Source: Verrucomicrobiota bacterium
GTDB taxonomy: Bacteria > Verrucomicrobiota > Verrucomicrobiia > Palsa-1439
DNA length: 58,267 nucleotides
NCBI GenBank assembly: GCA_003164675.1
Contig: PLTX01000087.1
Location: forward strand, 5,342-63,608
Direction of reading: 5' to 3'
Notes under the pieces: model-generated
What the model was told of the DNA's origin: nothing
The model's input: the letters and a program-made list of their open reading frames with translations, nothing else
Databases searched by the model: none
Made by a program: the position numbers and the translations under genes
Shown: positions 50,002 through 58,087 of the stretch, in pieces
Position numbering within the stretch: position 1 is the stretch's first letter
Layout: every line of letters starts with the position of its first letter

Positions 50002-50259
50002 CTACTTCCTGACTGCCAACACCACGCCGCCAGCAATGAACGCGACGGGCAGAACGATGGCGAAGAGCACTTTGTCCTTCATCCAATCGCCAAAGAACGA
50101 TTTGTCTCGGAATGGGTCGGTGAACGTCTTGCTTTCGTTCTTGTTGAACGGATTTGTCAGCGTCGCGGTATGTTTGTCGGCGTAATCGTACCGCGCGTAG
50201 GCGAAGCTCAGGATCGCCAGCACGATCGCCACGGCGAGGACATTGAATCGTTTACGCAT
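50002..50259 (-). CDS. Small two-helix membrane protein
   Basis: An 85-residue protein behind a perfect AGGAGGT ribosome site. Membrane helices at about 6-22 and 64-82 flank a polar loop of about 40 residues (DKHTATLTNPFNKNESKTF). Unknown function. The ribosome site overlaps the stop of the ilvC remnant directly upstream, so it was once, and perhaps still is, translated from the ilv transcript. Confidence 0.7.
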   Translation of the reverse strand: MRKRFNVLAVAIVLAILSFAYARYDYADKHTATLTNPFNKNESKTFTDPFRDKSFFGDWMKDKVLFAIVLPVAFIAGGVVLAVRK

Positions 50260-50270
50260 GTTGACCTCCT

Positions 50271-50403
50271 AGTAAGCGGCTTGCACGCCGCTGAGTTTGC
50301 GTTTCTGCATCCACGGGAAGTTGGCGCGAATCTGTTCGCCCAGTTTCTCGATGGGATGTTCCGTGCCCCGGTTTGCTTTTGCGACAGATTGCGCAGTCGC
50401 GTT
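50271..50403 (-). pseudogene. ilvC: C-terminal remnant of a class I ilvC (ketol-acid reductoisomerase)
   Basis: Directly after the ilvD stop, one frame reads ANRGTEHPIEKLGEQIRANF and continues PWMQKRKLSGVQAAY to a TAG at 50273-50271. HPIEKxGExLR..PW is the C-terminal signature of class I KARI. The ilvC gene at 52815 belongs to a different, longer KARI type with an unrelated C-terminus, so this is the tail of a second, mostly lost ilvC. The rest of the gene is gone or replaced by ilvD. Confidence 0.75.
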
Positions 50404-52662
50404 TCAAGCGAGCACAGCCCCCGAGCTCGCGTTCGTGACCTGCTTCTGGTAGCGGGCGAGGCAGCCGGTCAGGTCGCGTTTGACGGGCCGGAACGTTTTC
50501 TTCCGCTCCGCCAGTTCCGATTCGGGCACGAGGATGTCAATCTTACGGTTCGGGAAATCGATCCGGAGCCGGTCGCCGTCACGCAGGAGGCCGATGGGGC
50601 CGCCCTCGGCGGCTTCGGGGCTGACGTGGCCGATGCAGGCACCAGCGGTGCCGCCGCTGAATCGACCGTCGGTGATCAGCGCGACTTTGTCGCCCAAACC
50701 CATACCGGCGATGTAGCTGGTCGGGCTGAGCATTTCCTGCATGCCGGGTCCGCCCTTCGGACCCTCGTTGCGGATGACGACGATGTCGCCAGCCTTGACC
50801 TTGCCGCCGAGGATGCCGGCGCAAGCGTCTTCCTGGCTTTCGAAGATGACGCACGGGCCTTCAAAGACGAATTTCTCGCCGCAATACTTCTTGAAATCAT
50901 CGCTGATGCCGGCCGTCTTGACGACGCTGCCTTGTGGCGCGAGTTGGCCGTAGAGAATCGATAGGCCGCCCTCCTTGGTGTACGCCGTGTCCCTGGTGCG
51001 GATACAGTCACTCGCACTGAACAGGAACGCGGGGTCAAATGGCATCAGACCGGCCGACTCGGCTTTGGCCAGCTTGGTCGGATTGGTCAGGATCGAAGCT
51101 CTCGTGATCTCCCAGTTCTTCATCCGCTTGATCAGGCAGAGGGCGACGGGTTGCCGGCTGCCCGATTTCTCGTACCGCCAGACAATCAGTACGGGATCCT
51201 TGCGTAGTTGCCCCAGTTCTTCGCGAAGCAAACCCTTGCTTTCCTGAAGTGTCTTGTCCAGAAAGGCGGCGATAGCTTCCCTGCCGATCACAGGTTCCTG
51301 GCCCTCGATGTCGAGTCTGGCCTTGGCGGCAAACAGTGCCACCTGTTCCGGTACCTGTGCCGAGTTGAACGCAGCGGCTTTGCGCCAGAGCGTGATGGCT
51401 CGTTCATCGCCCGGAAAGAACAACATCGGTTTCGGGATGAGATTCCCGCTGGCCGTGCGGGCGGCAGGACCGAGTTTGTCGTGGGGGTCAAGCACCAGCG
51501 CCGATGCGCCGGAAATGCGAACCGCTTTGGCCCAGGCGGTGCAGGACTCGGAGCGGACATCCCACTCGTCAATATTCTGGCCAATGGTCTTACCGGTAAC
51601 CGTCTGGCAGGTGAGCGTCAGCGCCCCCATGCGTTTGAGCTCGCCAAGAATCGTATGAATCCCGCCGGCTCGATGAACGTCTTGAACGTGGTAATTGGAC
51701 GATGGCGAGACCTTGCACAGGCAGGGCACGCGGCGCGAAATGGCGTCGATGCGCGCAATGTCGTACGACAAGCCGGCTTCGCGAGCAACAGCCAGCGTGT
51801 GCAAAACCGTGTTTGTCGAACCTCCCATGGCGACATCGAGCGCGAGCGCGTTGTCGAAGGCGGCCATCGTGGCGATATCGCGCGGTTTCAGGTCGTGCTC
51901 GATGAGTTTGAGAATGGCGCGCGCGGCGCGCAGGTACAGGGCCTCCCGTTCCTTGGAGACGGCCAGCACCGTGCCGTTGCCGGGCAACGCCATGCCGAGC
52001 GCCTCGCACAGGCAGTTCATCGAATTGGCGGTGAACATGCCGGAGCACGAGCCGCATGTCGGGCAGGCGCTTTGTTCCAGCTTCCGCAGTTCCGCCTCGG
52101 TGATTTTGCCGGCCTGGAGTTCGCCCACGCCCTTGAACACGGAGATCAGGTCAGAGTTCTTGGTGGCGGCGCCGAGGTGGGCGGGCAGCTCCCCGGTTTG
52201 CTGTTCGGCGATGCCGGCGGCCATCGGGCCGCCGCTGACGAAGACGGTGGGGATGTTGACGCGCATGGCGGCCATCAGCATGCCGGGCACGATCTTGTCG
52301 CAGTTCGGAATGCAGATCATGCCATCGAAACAGTGCGCCTGGAGCATCGTTTCCACGCAGTCTGCGATCAGTTCCCGCGACGGCAGAGAATACAGCATGC
52401 CCTTGTGGCCCATCGCAATGCCATCGTCCACGCCGATGGTGTTGAACAGGAACGGCACGCCGCCAGCTTCGCGCACAAACCGCTTGATGAGCGCGCCGAC
52501 CTCATTGAGATGAGCGTGGCCCGGGATGCAGTCGGTGTAACTGTTGGCGATGGCGACGAACGGCTTGTTGAAATCGTCCTCGGACTCGATCGAGCCGGTC
52601 GCCCGCAGCAGGCTGCGGTGCGGAGCGCGTTCAACGCCTCTCTTAATCATGTCAGAACGCAT
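50404..52662 (-). CDS. ilvD: Dihydroxy-acid dehydratase with an inserted extra domain
   Basis: A 752-residue IlvD; usual length is about 560-620. Family motifs are intact: [21 protein letters not shown] (cluster Cys), [17 protein letters not shown] (cluster Cys), GSTNTVLH, and the C-terminal domain from [16 protein letters not shown] to [20 protein letters not shown]. Between residues about 372 and 549 (bases 51016-51549) an extra stretch is inserted at the linker between the two core domains. It reads like an NTF2/SnoaL-type cone fold ([49 protein letters not shown]). The enzyme dehydrates dihydroxy-acids in valine and isoleucine synthesis. Downstream of ilvC in the ilv cluster. Confidence 0.92.
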   Translation of the reverse strand: MRSDMIKRGVERAPHRSLLRATGSIESEDDFNKPFVAIANSYTDCIPGHAHLNEVGALIKRFVREAGGVPFLFNTIGVDDGIAMGHKGMLYSLPSRELIADCVETMLQAHCFDGMICIPNCDKIVPGMLMAAMRVNIPTVFVSGGPMAAGIAEQQTGELPAHLGAATKNSDLISVFKGVGELQAGKITEAELRKLEQSACPTCGSCSGMFTANSMNCLCEALGMALPGNGTVLAVSKEREALYLRAARAILKLIEHDLKPRDIATMAAFDNALALDVAMGGSTNTVLHTLAVAREAGLSYDIARIDAISRRVPCLCKVSPSSNYHVQDVHRAGGIHTILGELKRMGALTLTCQTVTGKTIGQNIDEWDVRSESCTAWAKAVRISGASALVLDPHDKLGPAARTASGNLIPKPMLFFPGDERAITLWRKAAAFNSAQVPEQVALFAAKARLDIEGQEPVIGREAIAAFLDKTLQESKGLLREELGQLRKDPVLIVWRYEKSGSRQPVALCLIKRMKNWEITRASILTNPTKLAKAESAGLMPFDPAFLFSASDCIRTRDTAYTKEGGLSILYGQLAPQGSVVKTAGISDDFKKYCGEKFVFEGPCVIFESQEDACAGILGGKVKAGDIVVIRNEGPKGGPGMQEMLSPTSYIAGMGLGDKVALITDGRFSGGTAGACIGHVSPEAAEGGPIGLLRDGDRLRIDFPNRKIDILVPESELAERKKTFRPVKRDLTGCLARYQKQVTNASSGAVLA

Positions 52663-52757
52663 GGTGGTATCATTCCTTTCGAAAAGTTAACCCGGCGCGC
52701 ACTATACCTTCAATCAACCTCGCCGACAACCGTCGTTTGCGGGCCAAAACGAACGAA

Positions 52758-52785
52758 CCAGTGGACGCGCAATCGCGCCCACTGG
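52758..52785 (-). terminator. Strong hairpin between ilvC and ilvD
   Basis: On the minus strand CCAGTGG and CCACTGG arms enclose a second stem GCGC...GCGC, followed by a T-rich stretch (TTCGTTCGTTTTGG). It lies about 30 nt after the ilvC stop. It may terminate or attenuate transcription, or stabilise the ilvNC message, lowering ilvD expression. Confidence 0.5.
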
Positions 52786-52814
52786 CTCGGGATAATGCAG
52801 TTGGTTATGAGCGA

Positions 52815-53912
52815 TCAGCCGCCGCGACCGACAAGGCCTTTGGTCCCGTGAGAGATCGCGCGGGCTTTCTCCGTCGGACGCAACGCGCGGACAGCCGCGC
52901 CGGCCTGCCACATCTCGGAGTTGCGCATGGCGGCGAGTTCCTTGGCGACGCGTTGCGGATAGTTCTTCGCGCCGCAGACTTTAATCACGCGCTCGGCCTC
53001 CTTGCCGGACGCCACGCACCCATAAAGTTTCTTGAAGACCGGCAGAACGGCGGCTTTGAACTTCGGCTTCCAATCGAGCGCGCCACGCTGGGCGGTGGCC
53101 GAGCAGTTGGAGTACATCCAGTCCATGCCCTTCTCGTCCACGAGCCGGATGAGGCTCTGGGTGAGTTCTTCAATGGTTTCGTTGAAGGCTTCGCTCGGGC
53201 TGTGGCCATGGGCGCGCAGGACGTCGTACTGCGCTTCCATGATGGCCGCCAGGCACCCCATCAACACGCCGCGCTCGCCCGTCAGATCGCTGTTGGTTTC
53301 GTGCGGGAACGTGGTGGGGAACAGGTAGCCCGACCCAATGGCGATGCCGATGGCCAGGCAGCGGTCCTTGGCATGACCGGTCGCATCCTGATACACGGCG
53401 AAACTGGAATTGATACCAGCGCCGGACAGGAAGTTGCGGCGCACGTTCAGGCCGGACCCTTTGGGAGCGACCATAATCACATCGACATTTTTTGGGGGAA
53501 CGACGCCGCTCTTCTTGCGGTAAGTGATCGAGAAGCCGTGCGAGAAGTACAAGGCATTGCCTGGTTTGAGGTGCTTCTTGATCGTCGGCCAGACCGCCCG
53601 TTGGGCCGCGTCGGAAACGAGTACTTGAATGATGGTGCCCTTCTTGACGGCGGTTTCGATGTCGAACAGGTTCTTGCCGGGCACCCAGCCGTCGGCGACG
53701 GCGCGATCCCAGTCGCGCTTGAACTCACGTGCCTGGCCGACGATCACGTTGAATCCGTTGTCTTTCATATTCAACGCCTGGGCCGGGCCCTGGACGCCGT
53801 AGCCAATGACGGCGATGACTTCGTTTTTGAGGACGCTACGGGCTTTGGCCAGGGTGAATTCCTTGCGTGTGACAACGTGTTCCTTTACGCCGCCAAAATC
53901 AATGATTGCCAT
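52815..53912 (-). CDS. ilvC: Ketol-acid reductoisomerase (Bacteroidota/fungal-like type)
   Basis: A 365-residue KARI. The Rossmann motif is VIGYGVQGPAQALNM, followed by YFSHGFSITYRKKSGVVPPKNVDVIMVAPKG and the KARI C-domain with FPHETNSDLTGERGVLMG, carrying the metal-binding Asp and Glu, and SEAFNETIEELTQSL. The sequence style (MAIIDFGGVKEHVVTRKEF, AVADGWVPGKNLFDIE) is that of Bacteroidota and fungal KARIs, not the class I type whose C-terminal remnant lies at 50271. It converts acetolactate to dihydroxyisovalerate. Confidence 0.95.
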   Translation of the reverse strand: MAIIDFGGVKEHVVTRKEFTLAKARSVLKNEVIAVIGYGVQGPAQALNMKDNGFNVIVGQAREFKRDWDRAVADGWVPGKNLFDIETAVKKGTIIQVLVSDAAQRAVWPTIKKHLKPGNALYFSHGFSITYRKKSGVVPPKNVDVIMVAPKGSGLNVRRNFLSGAGINSSFAVYQDATGHAKDRCLAIGIAIGSGYLFPTTFPHETNSDLTGERGVLMGCLAAIMEAQYDVLRAHGHSPSEAFNETIEELTQSLIRLVDEKGMDWMYSNCSATAQRGALDWKPKFKAAVLPVFKKLYGCVASGKEAERVIKVCGAKNYPQRVAKELAAMRNSEMWQAGAAVRALRPTEKARAISHGTKGLVGRGG

Positions 53913-53990
53913 GATTCATGTTCTCCATTGCTGATTGTTCTGTGCTGAGATCCTTCACCCGTCTCGCGGGTTCCGGGTGGCCACGCCGTG

Positions 53991-54464
53991 TCATTTGCGC
54001 GGCATCGCTACTTTACCGGTCCGCGTGATGTCGCGGACGCCAAACGATTCCATCAACCCCAGAAACGCGCTGATTTTTGATTCGTCGCCGGTGATCTCGA
54101 TGGTTAACGCCTTGTGGGCGACGTCCACGATCTTCGCGCGGAAAATATCGCAAATCTGCATGATTTCAGGCCGCGTCTTGTTGTCGGCGTTGACCTTTAT
54201 GAGCACGAGTTCGCGGTCGACGTACTCGCCTTCCTTGAAATCCTGCACTTTGATGATGTCGACAAGCTTGTTGAGCTGTTTGGTGACCTGCTCGAGGACG
54301 GTGTCGTCGCCTTTGACCACGATGGTCATGCGGGACTGGGTCGGGTCCTGCGTCGGGGCGACGTTGAGTGTGTCGATGTTGAACCCGCGGCCACTGAACA
54401 GCCCCGAGATGCGGGTCAACACGCCGAATTTATTCTCGACCAAAACTGACAGGGTATGCCTCAT
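53991..54464 (-). CDS. ilvN: Acetolactate synthase small (regulatory) subunit
   Basis: A 157-residue protein: an N-terminal ACT domain (RHTLSVLVENKFGVLTRISGLFSGRGFNIDTL) that binds valine, and a C-terminal ALS_ss domain (RELVLIKVNA, ICDIFRAKIVDV). It stimulates the catalytic subunit and confers feedback. The catalytic subunit gene ilvB, usually directly upstream, is not there; a REP and a transposase gene are found instead. Confidence 0.93.
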   Translation of the reverse strand: MRHTLSVLVENKFGVLTRISGLFSGRGFNIDTLNVAPTQDPTQSRMTIVVKGDDTVLEQVTKQLNKLVDIIKVQDFKEGEYVDRELVLIKVNADNKTRPEIMQICDIFRAKIVDVAHKALTIEITGDESKISAFLGLMESFGVRDITRTGKVAMPRK

Positions 54465-54556
54465 AAAACGTCCTGCTTATACGGCAATCCGTGCCGCCAA
54501 TCAACCTTCATTTGATAGGCGCACGATCCTTACCAGACGCCATGCAAACGGTGTGG

Positions 54557-54581
54557 GTAGGGCGCTCGCGCCGCGAGCGCC
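54557..54581 (+). repeat. REP unit left of the RAYT gene
   Basis: GTAG (54557-54560) followed by GGCGCTCGC, loop GCC, GCGAGCGCC, a perfect 9-bp stem. An opposite-facing unit lies on the other side of the transposase gene. Confidence 0.75.
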
Positions 54582-54626
54582 GTCGCTGCCTCGACTTGGG
54601 GGACAGTTCCGAATAGTCTCCAGCCC

Positions 54627-55061
54627 GTGAATCGGCTGTTCCGAAAGACGTTGCCCCACGATGTCCCCTCATGGATTCGGCCCGACGAGGCAATTTACTT
54701 TATTACTATTTGCTGTGACCCAAGAGGCCACAACCACCTTTGCTGCCGGAAGGTTGCTGACAGCTTGTTTGACGCTGTCGAGTTTCGGAACCGGCGAGGT
54801 GAGTGGTGGGCGTACCTAATTCTGCTGATGCCAGACCATCTGCACGCCCTGTTATCTTTCCCTGCTAACAGGAGTATGCAGTCCGTCGTGTCACAGTGGA
54901 AACATTACACTGCAGCGCAGTATGCCATTCGTTGGCAGCGCGACTTCTTCGATCATCGACTCCGCCAGGAAGAGAGCTTTCAGGAAAAGGCCGATTACAT
55001 TTTGCAGAATCCTATGCGTCGAGGCTTGGCGGCTCAATCTGAGGATTGGCCATATGTATGA
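54627..55061 (+). CDS. REP-associated tyrosine transposase (RAYT)
   Basis: A 144-residue Y1 transposase with a GTG start. YLILLMPDHLHALLSF gives the HUH pair (H-x-H). QSVVSQWKHYTAAQYAIRWQ contains the likely Tyr nucleophile, and QRDFFDHRLRQEESFQEKADYILQNPMRRGL is the RAYT signature. It is flanked by two inverted GTAG-led REP hairpins, its probable substrates. It is much shorter than, and not closely related to, the long Y1 transposase at 3854. Confidence 0.9.
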   Translation: MNRLFRKTLPHDVPSWIRPDEAIYFITICCDPRGHNHLCCRKVADSLFDAVEFRNRRGEWWAYLILLMPDHLHALLSFPANRSMQSVVSQWKHYTAAQYAIRWQRDFFDHRLRQEESFQEKADYILQNPMRRGLAAQSEDWPYV

Positions 55062-55080
55062 TGGCCACGGTAGTCACAGC

Positions 55081-55105
55081 GGACGGCGCGGCGCGCCGTC
55101 CCTAC
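55081..55105 (-). repeat. REP unit right of the RAYT gene (inverted)
   Basis: On the minus strand GTAG followed by GGACGGCGC, loop GCC, GCGCCGTCC, a perfect 9-bp stem with a 3-nt loop, the mirror of 54557-54581. Confidence 0.75.
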
Positions 55106-55262
55106 CACGCACAGAACCCTCCCGCAAGGCGCATGGTGGCTCGCGACGTGCTTGATCACGATCCACTCGTGATTTCGCAAGTAGTGTGTGGACAGGCCGC
55201 CAAACGCCACGAAGGGCAACCCTTTTGGGCCGTACCTTGCGAAGCAGCGATGCAACGGCTTC

Positions 55263-55751
55263 ATGAATGAGATAGCAGTTTCAGTTTCGAGACAACTCGC
55301 CCCTCCACGACTGCGTCTGCCCATCTTCCGCGGCAGGCAGTGGTCGATTTTCTCGCGCGGCTTGTGCGCCGTGGCGGTTCTGCTTGCGCTAACCACGGGG
55401 CGCAATGCCGATCAAGTGCCCGCGCATGCGCCCGCCCGTATCGTACAGGTGCTCGTCGCGCCACACGGGGGCGGACCGCCATCCTCGCCATCGGCGATTG
55501 CCCGGGAGGCGGCGGCCCGCAGCGCGATCAGGCGACCGGCGACGGACACGGCGCGAGTTCGAAACCGATTCGAGCCGGAAACGGCGGTTGACGATCGAAA
55601 GCAGGTGGCCATGGTGTATGACCCGGGGCATCGAGGTTTTGACGGTCCGATGTGGAGATTTCTCCTGAACGAGCCAGTGCGGCCCGACATCAATTTCACG
55701 CACAACCAGACGTACTATGGCGTCATGGTGACCCTGCCGTTCGGGGGCTAA
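55263..55751 (+). CDS. Hypothetical protein with hydrophobic segment
   Basis: A 162-residue frame starting MNEIAVSVSRQLAPP. One hydrophobic stretch (about 33-45, GLCAVAVLLALTTG) could be a late signal or anchor. The rest is Pro/Ala/Arg-rich, with a better-structured end (MVYDPGHRGFDGPMWRFLL, TYYGVMVTLPFGG). No family recognised; the start is uncertain. Confidence 0.45.
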   Translation: MNEIAVSVSRQLAPPRLRLPIFRGRQWSIFSRGLCAVAVLLALTTGRNADQVPAHAPARIVQVLVAPHGGGPPSSPSAIAREAAARSAIRRPATDTARVRNRFEPETAVDDRKQVAMVYDPGHRGFDGPMWRFLLNEPVRPDINFTHNQTYYGVMVTLPFGG

Positions 55752-55804
55752 AAGGCGGGAAAATCATGTCTTGTTAACGGCGTGAGTGGCCTCTACCATG
55801 CGGT

Positions 55805-57028
55805 ATGCCTTTTAAACAACTTGGACTTTCTGAGGAGGTGCTGCGCGGCGTGCAGGCGGCGGGATACACCGAGCCGACGCCGGTTCAACTGCGCGCGATT
55901 CCACTCGTTTTGGCCGGCAAGGACGTCATCGGTTCGGCGCAAACCGGCACCGGCAAAACCGCGGCGTTTGCGCTGCCGATTCTCACGCTCCTGAAAACAC
56001 ACGGCAAATGCCGTTGCCTCGTGCTGGGACCGACCCGCGAACTGGCGGCGCAGGTGGAGACCGCCTTCCGTGATTACGGGCGGTTCACGAATTTGAAAAC
56101 CGTGGCCGTGTTCGGCGGCGTCGGTTACGGCGATCAGAAGCAGGGATTGCAACGCGGCACGGACATCGTGGTCGCGACGCCCGGTCGGTTGTTGGATTTG
56201 ATGGAGCAGGGGTTCGTGAAGCTGCAGGACGTGAACCTGCTGGTGCTCGACGAGGTGGACCGCATGCTGGACATGGGGTTCCTGCCCGACGTGCGGCGGA
56301 TCATCGACCACTGTCCGAAGAACCGTCAGACGCTCCTGTTTTCCGCGACGGTCCCGCCCGAGATCGAACGGCTGGCGGCGTGGGTATTGCGACAGCCGGA
56401 GAAGGTTGAAATCGGCATCAGCCGTTCGCCCGCCGACACGGTGACGCACGCGTGTTACCCGGTTGCGACCAGCCAGAAGTTCCAGTTGCTCGCGGCCTTG
56501 CTGCAACGCACCAATTTCGACAGCGTGCTCATCTTCTCGCGCACTAAACACGGCGCCGACAAGATCGCGGCCCGGCTCAGGGCCGAGCGGCATTCGGTGG
56601 TGGCGTTGCACTCGAATCGCACGCAACGCGAGCGGATCGAGGCCTTGGATGGTTTCAAGTCGGGCAAATATGAAGTGATGGTCGCGACGGATATCGCCGC
56701 GCGTGGGCTGGACGTCGAAGATATCTCGCATGTGATCAACTACGACGTGCCGCAGCATCCCGAGGATTACGTGCATCGGATTGGCCGCACGGGCCGCGCG
56801 CAGAAGGTGGGCGATGCGTTCACGCTGGTGACGATCGAGGAACTCGAATATCTGCGGGCCATCGAACGGTTCATCGGCCAGAAGATTCCGCAACTCAAGC
56901 TGGAGAATTTCACTTACGTCCTGACCCCGCTTTTTGAAGGGAAGCAAATCTCCGGGGACCGCCGTAGCGTCCGCGCCGTCCGCACGATGAAGGGTTATTC
57001 CTTCAGCCCGAGCCGGCGGAGACGGTAG
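55805..57028 (+). CDS. rhlE: DEAD-box RNA helicase, RhlE type
   Basis: A 407-residue helicase. Q-motif GYTEPTPVQLRAIP, motif I AQTGTGKT, Ia PTRELAAQ, motif II VLDEVDRM (DEVD, where DEAD is usual), motif III FSATVPP, then the second RecA domain with VLIFSRTKHGADK, VATDIAARGLDV and HRIGRTGR (motif VI). A short basic tail ends SPSRRRR. It unwinds structured RNA in ribosome assembly or mRNA turnover. Transcribed alone. Confidence 0.93.
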   Translation: MPFKQLGLSEEVLRGVQAAGYTEPTPVQLRAIPLVLAGKDVIGSAQTGTGKTAAFALPILTLLKTHGKCRCLVLGPTRELAAQVETAFRDYGRFTNLKTVAVFGGVGYGDQKQGLQRGTDIVVATPGRLLDLMEQGFVKLQDVNLLVLDEVDRMLDMGFLPDVRRIIDHCPKNRQTLLFSATVPPEIERLAAWVLRQPEKVEIGISRSPADTVTHACYPVATSQKFQLLAALLQRTNFDSVLIFSRTKHGADKIAARLRAERHSVVALHSNRTQRERIEALDGFKSGKYEVMVATDIAARGLDVEDISHVINYDVPQHPEDYVHRIGRTGRAQKVGDAFTLVTIEELEYLRAIERFIGQKIPQLKLENFTYVLTPLFEGKQISGDRRSVRAVRTMKGYSFSPSRRRR

Positions 57029-57265
57029 GGCGAAACCACGTGAAACGCAGTGAGACGGGGAACGGGTCTCGCCCTGCCTATAACTCTACCGACCCGCACG
57101 CCATGTGCCAGACGCGGGCGAAGGACAGGGTCGAGCTGTGACTCGACCCACGCTGTCCTTCCACAGCGCGCTGCGTCAAGGCCAGATTTTTCACGCGAGC
57201 ACAGGTACCTTTGTTTGGCGGCTTGCGTTGCGGGTCGGGGTTTGCGATGGTCGGTGCTCGAGGGG

Positions 57266-57901
57266 ATGATGAATCTGCACGAATACATTCTGCTCGCGTT
57301 CAGTTCGCTATTTATCATTGTTGACCCGATTGCCGCTCTGCCGGCGTTCCTGGCGATGACGCCCACAGATTTGCCGGCCAGTCGGATCCGGATGGCGCGA
57401 CTGGCGTGCTGCGTGGCGGGAGGCGTGTTGATTATTTGCGCCGCGACGGGAAAGTGGATTTTCCGGTTGCTCGGCATCACGCTTCCGGCATTCCAGATGG
57501 GCGGCAGCATCGTGTTACTGCTGGTGGCGCTGGACATGCTGAGAGCCCGTCGCTCCGAAGTTCGCGAGACGAGCGAGGAAACGGCCGCCGGCGCGGACAA
57601 GGAGGACATTGCGATTACGCCACTGGCTGTTCCCATGTTGGCTGGACCGGGCGCGATCACCACGGCGATTTTGATGCAGAACGAGGCGGAAGGGGTGGTG
57701 CAGCACATGGCGCTGTATGTCTGCATCGTAGCGGTATGTGTCATCAGTTACGTCATCCTGCGCATGTCGGCCCATGGGTTGCGATGGATCAGTCCCTTGG
57801 CGATGAAAATCGCGGCGCGCCTGATGGGGTTGCTTCTAGCGGCCGTGGCGATGCAGTTTATGTTGAATGCCTTGAAGACAGTAATACTGCCTTCCAGGTG
57901 A
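57266..57901 (+). CDS. MarC family integral membrane protein
   Basis: Starts at 57266 or 57269 (MMNLHEYILLAFSSLFIIVDP); the longer open frame upstream reads as non-coding. About 211 residues with six membrane helices in two halves. FIIVDPIAALPAFLAMT in the first half and PLAVPMLAGPGAITTAILM in the second are the MarC family signatures. Proposed to be a transporter-like protein; substrate unknown, and the historical antibiotic-resistance link has not held up. Confidence 0.9.
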   Translation: MMNLHEYILLAFSSLFIIVDPIAALPAFLAMTPTDLPASRIRMARLACCVAGGVLIICAATGKWIFRLLGITLPAFQMGGSIVLLLVALDMLRARRSEVRETSEETAAGADKEDIAITPLAVPMLAGPGAITTAILMQNEAEGVVQHMALYVCIVAVCVISYVILRMSAHGLRWISPLAMKIAARLMGLLLAAVAMQFMLNALKTVILPSR

Positions 57902-58087
57902 TATCTTTATCCAAGGGAGACGGGAGTCGTGATGACGACAGGACGCGGGCAGGAGGAGTGTTGAGGTCACGGGTACTTGCGGAAACTGGAATCGAATCTT
58001 TGCGCTTCTGTTGCCGTGGCTGGATAATCGATTCCCCGCTTTGAACGATTTGCGAACCTTGCGGTTTGAGCTGCCGAGGGTTACCGC

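Noticed and set aside
51016-51549. An intein in ilvD
   Set aside because: The insert lacks the N-terminal Cys/Ser block and the C-terminal HN(C/S/T) block, has no homing endonuclease motif and sits in a linker, so a folded inserted domain is the better reading.
51208-52851. A 547-codon plus-strand frame opposite ilvD
   Set aside because: Shadow of ilvD. The minus-strand product has all the Fe-S cluster and substrate motifs.
54465-54513. A leader peptide for ilvN attenuation
   Set aside because: A 16-codon ORF (MKVDWRHGLPYKQDVL) overlaps the ilvN start, but it is not rich in Ile, Val or Leu, and no terminator hairpin separates it from ilvN.
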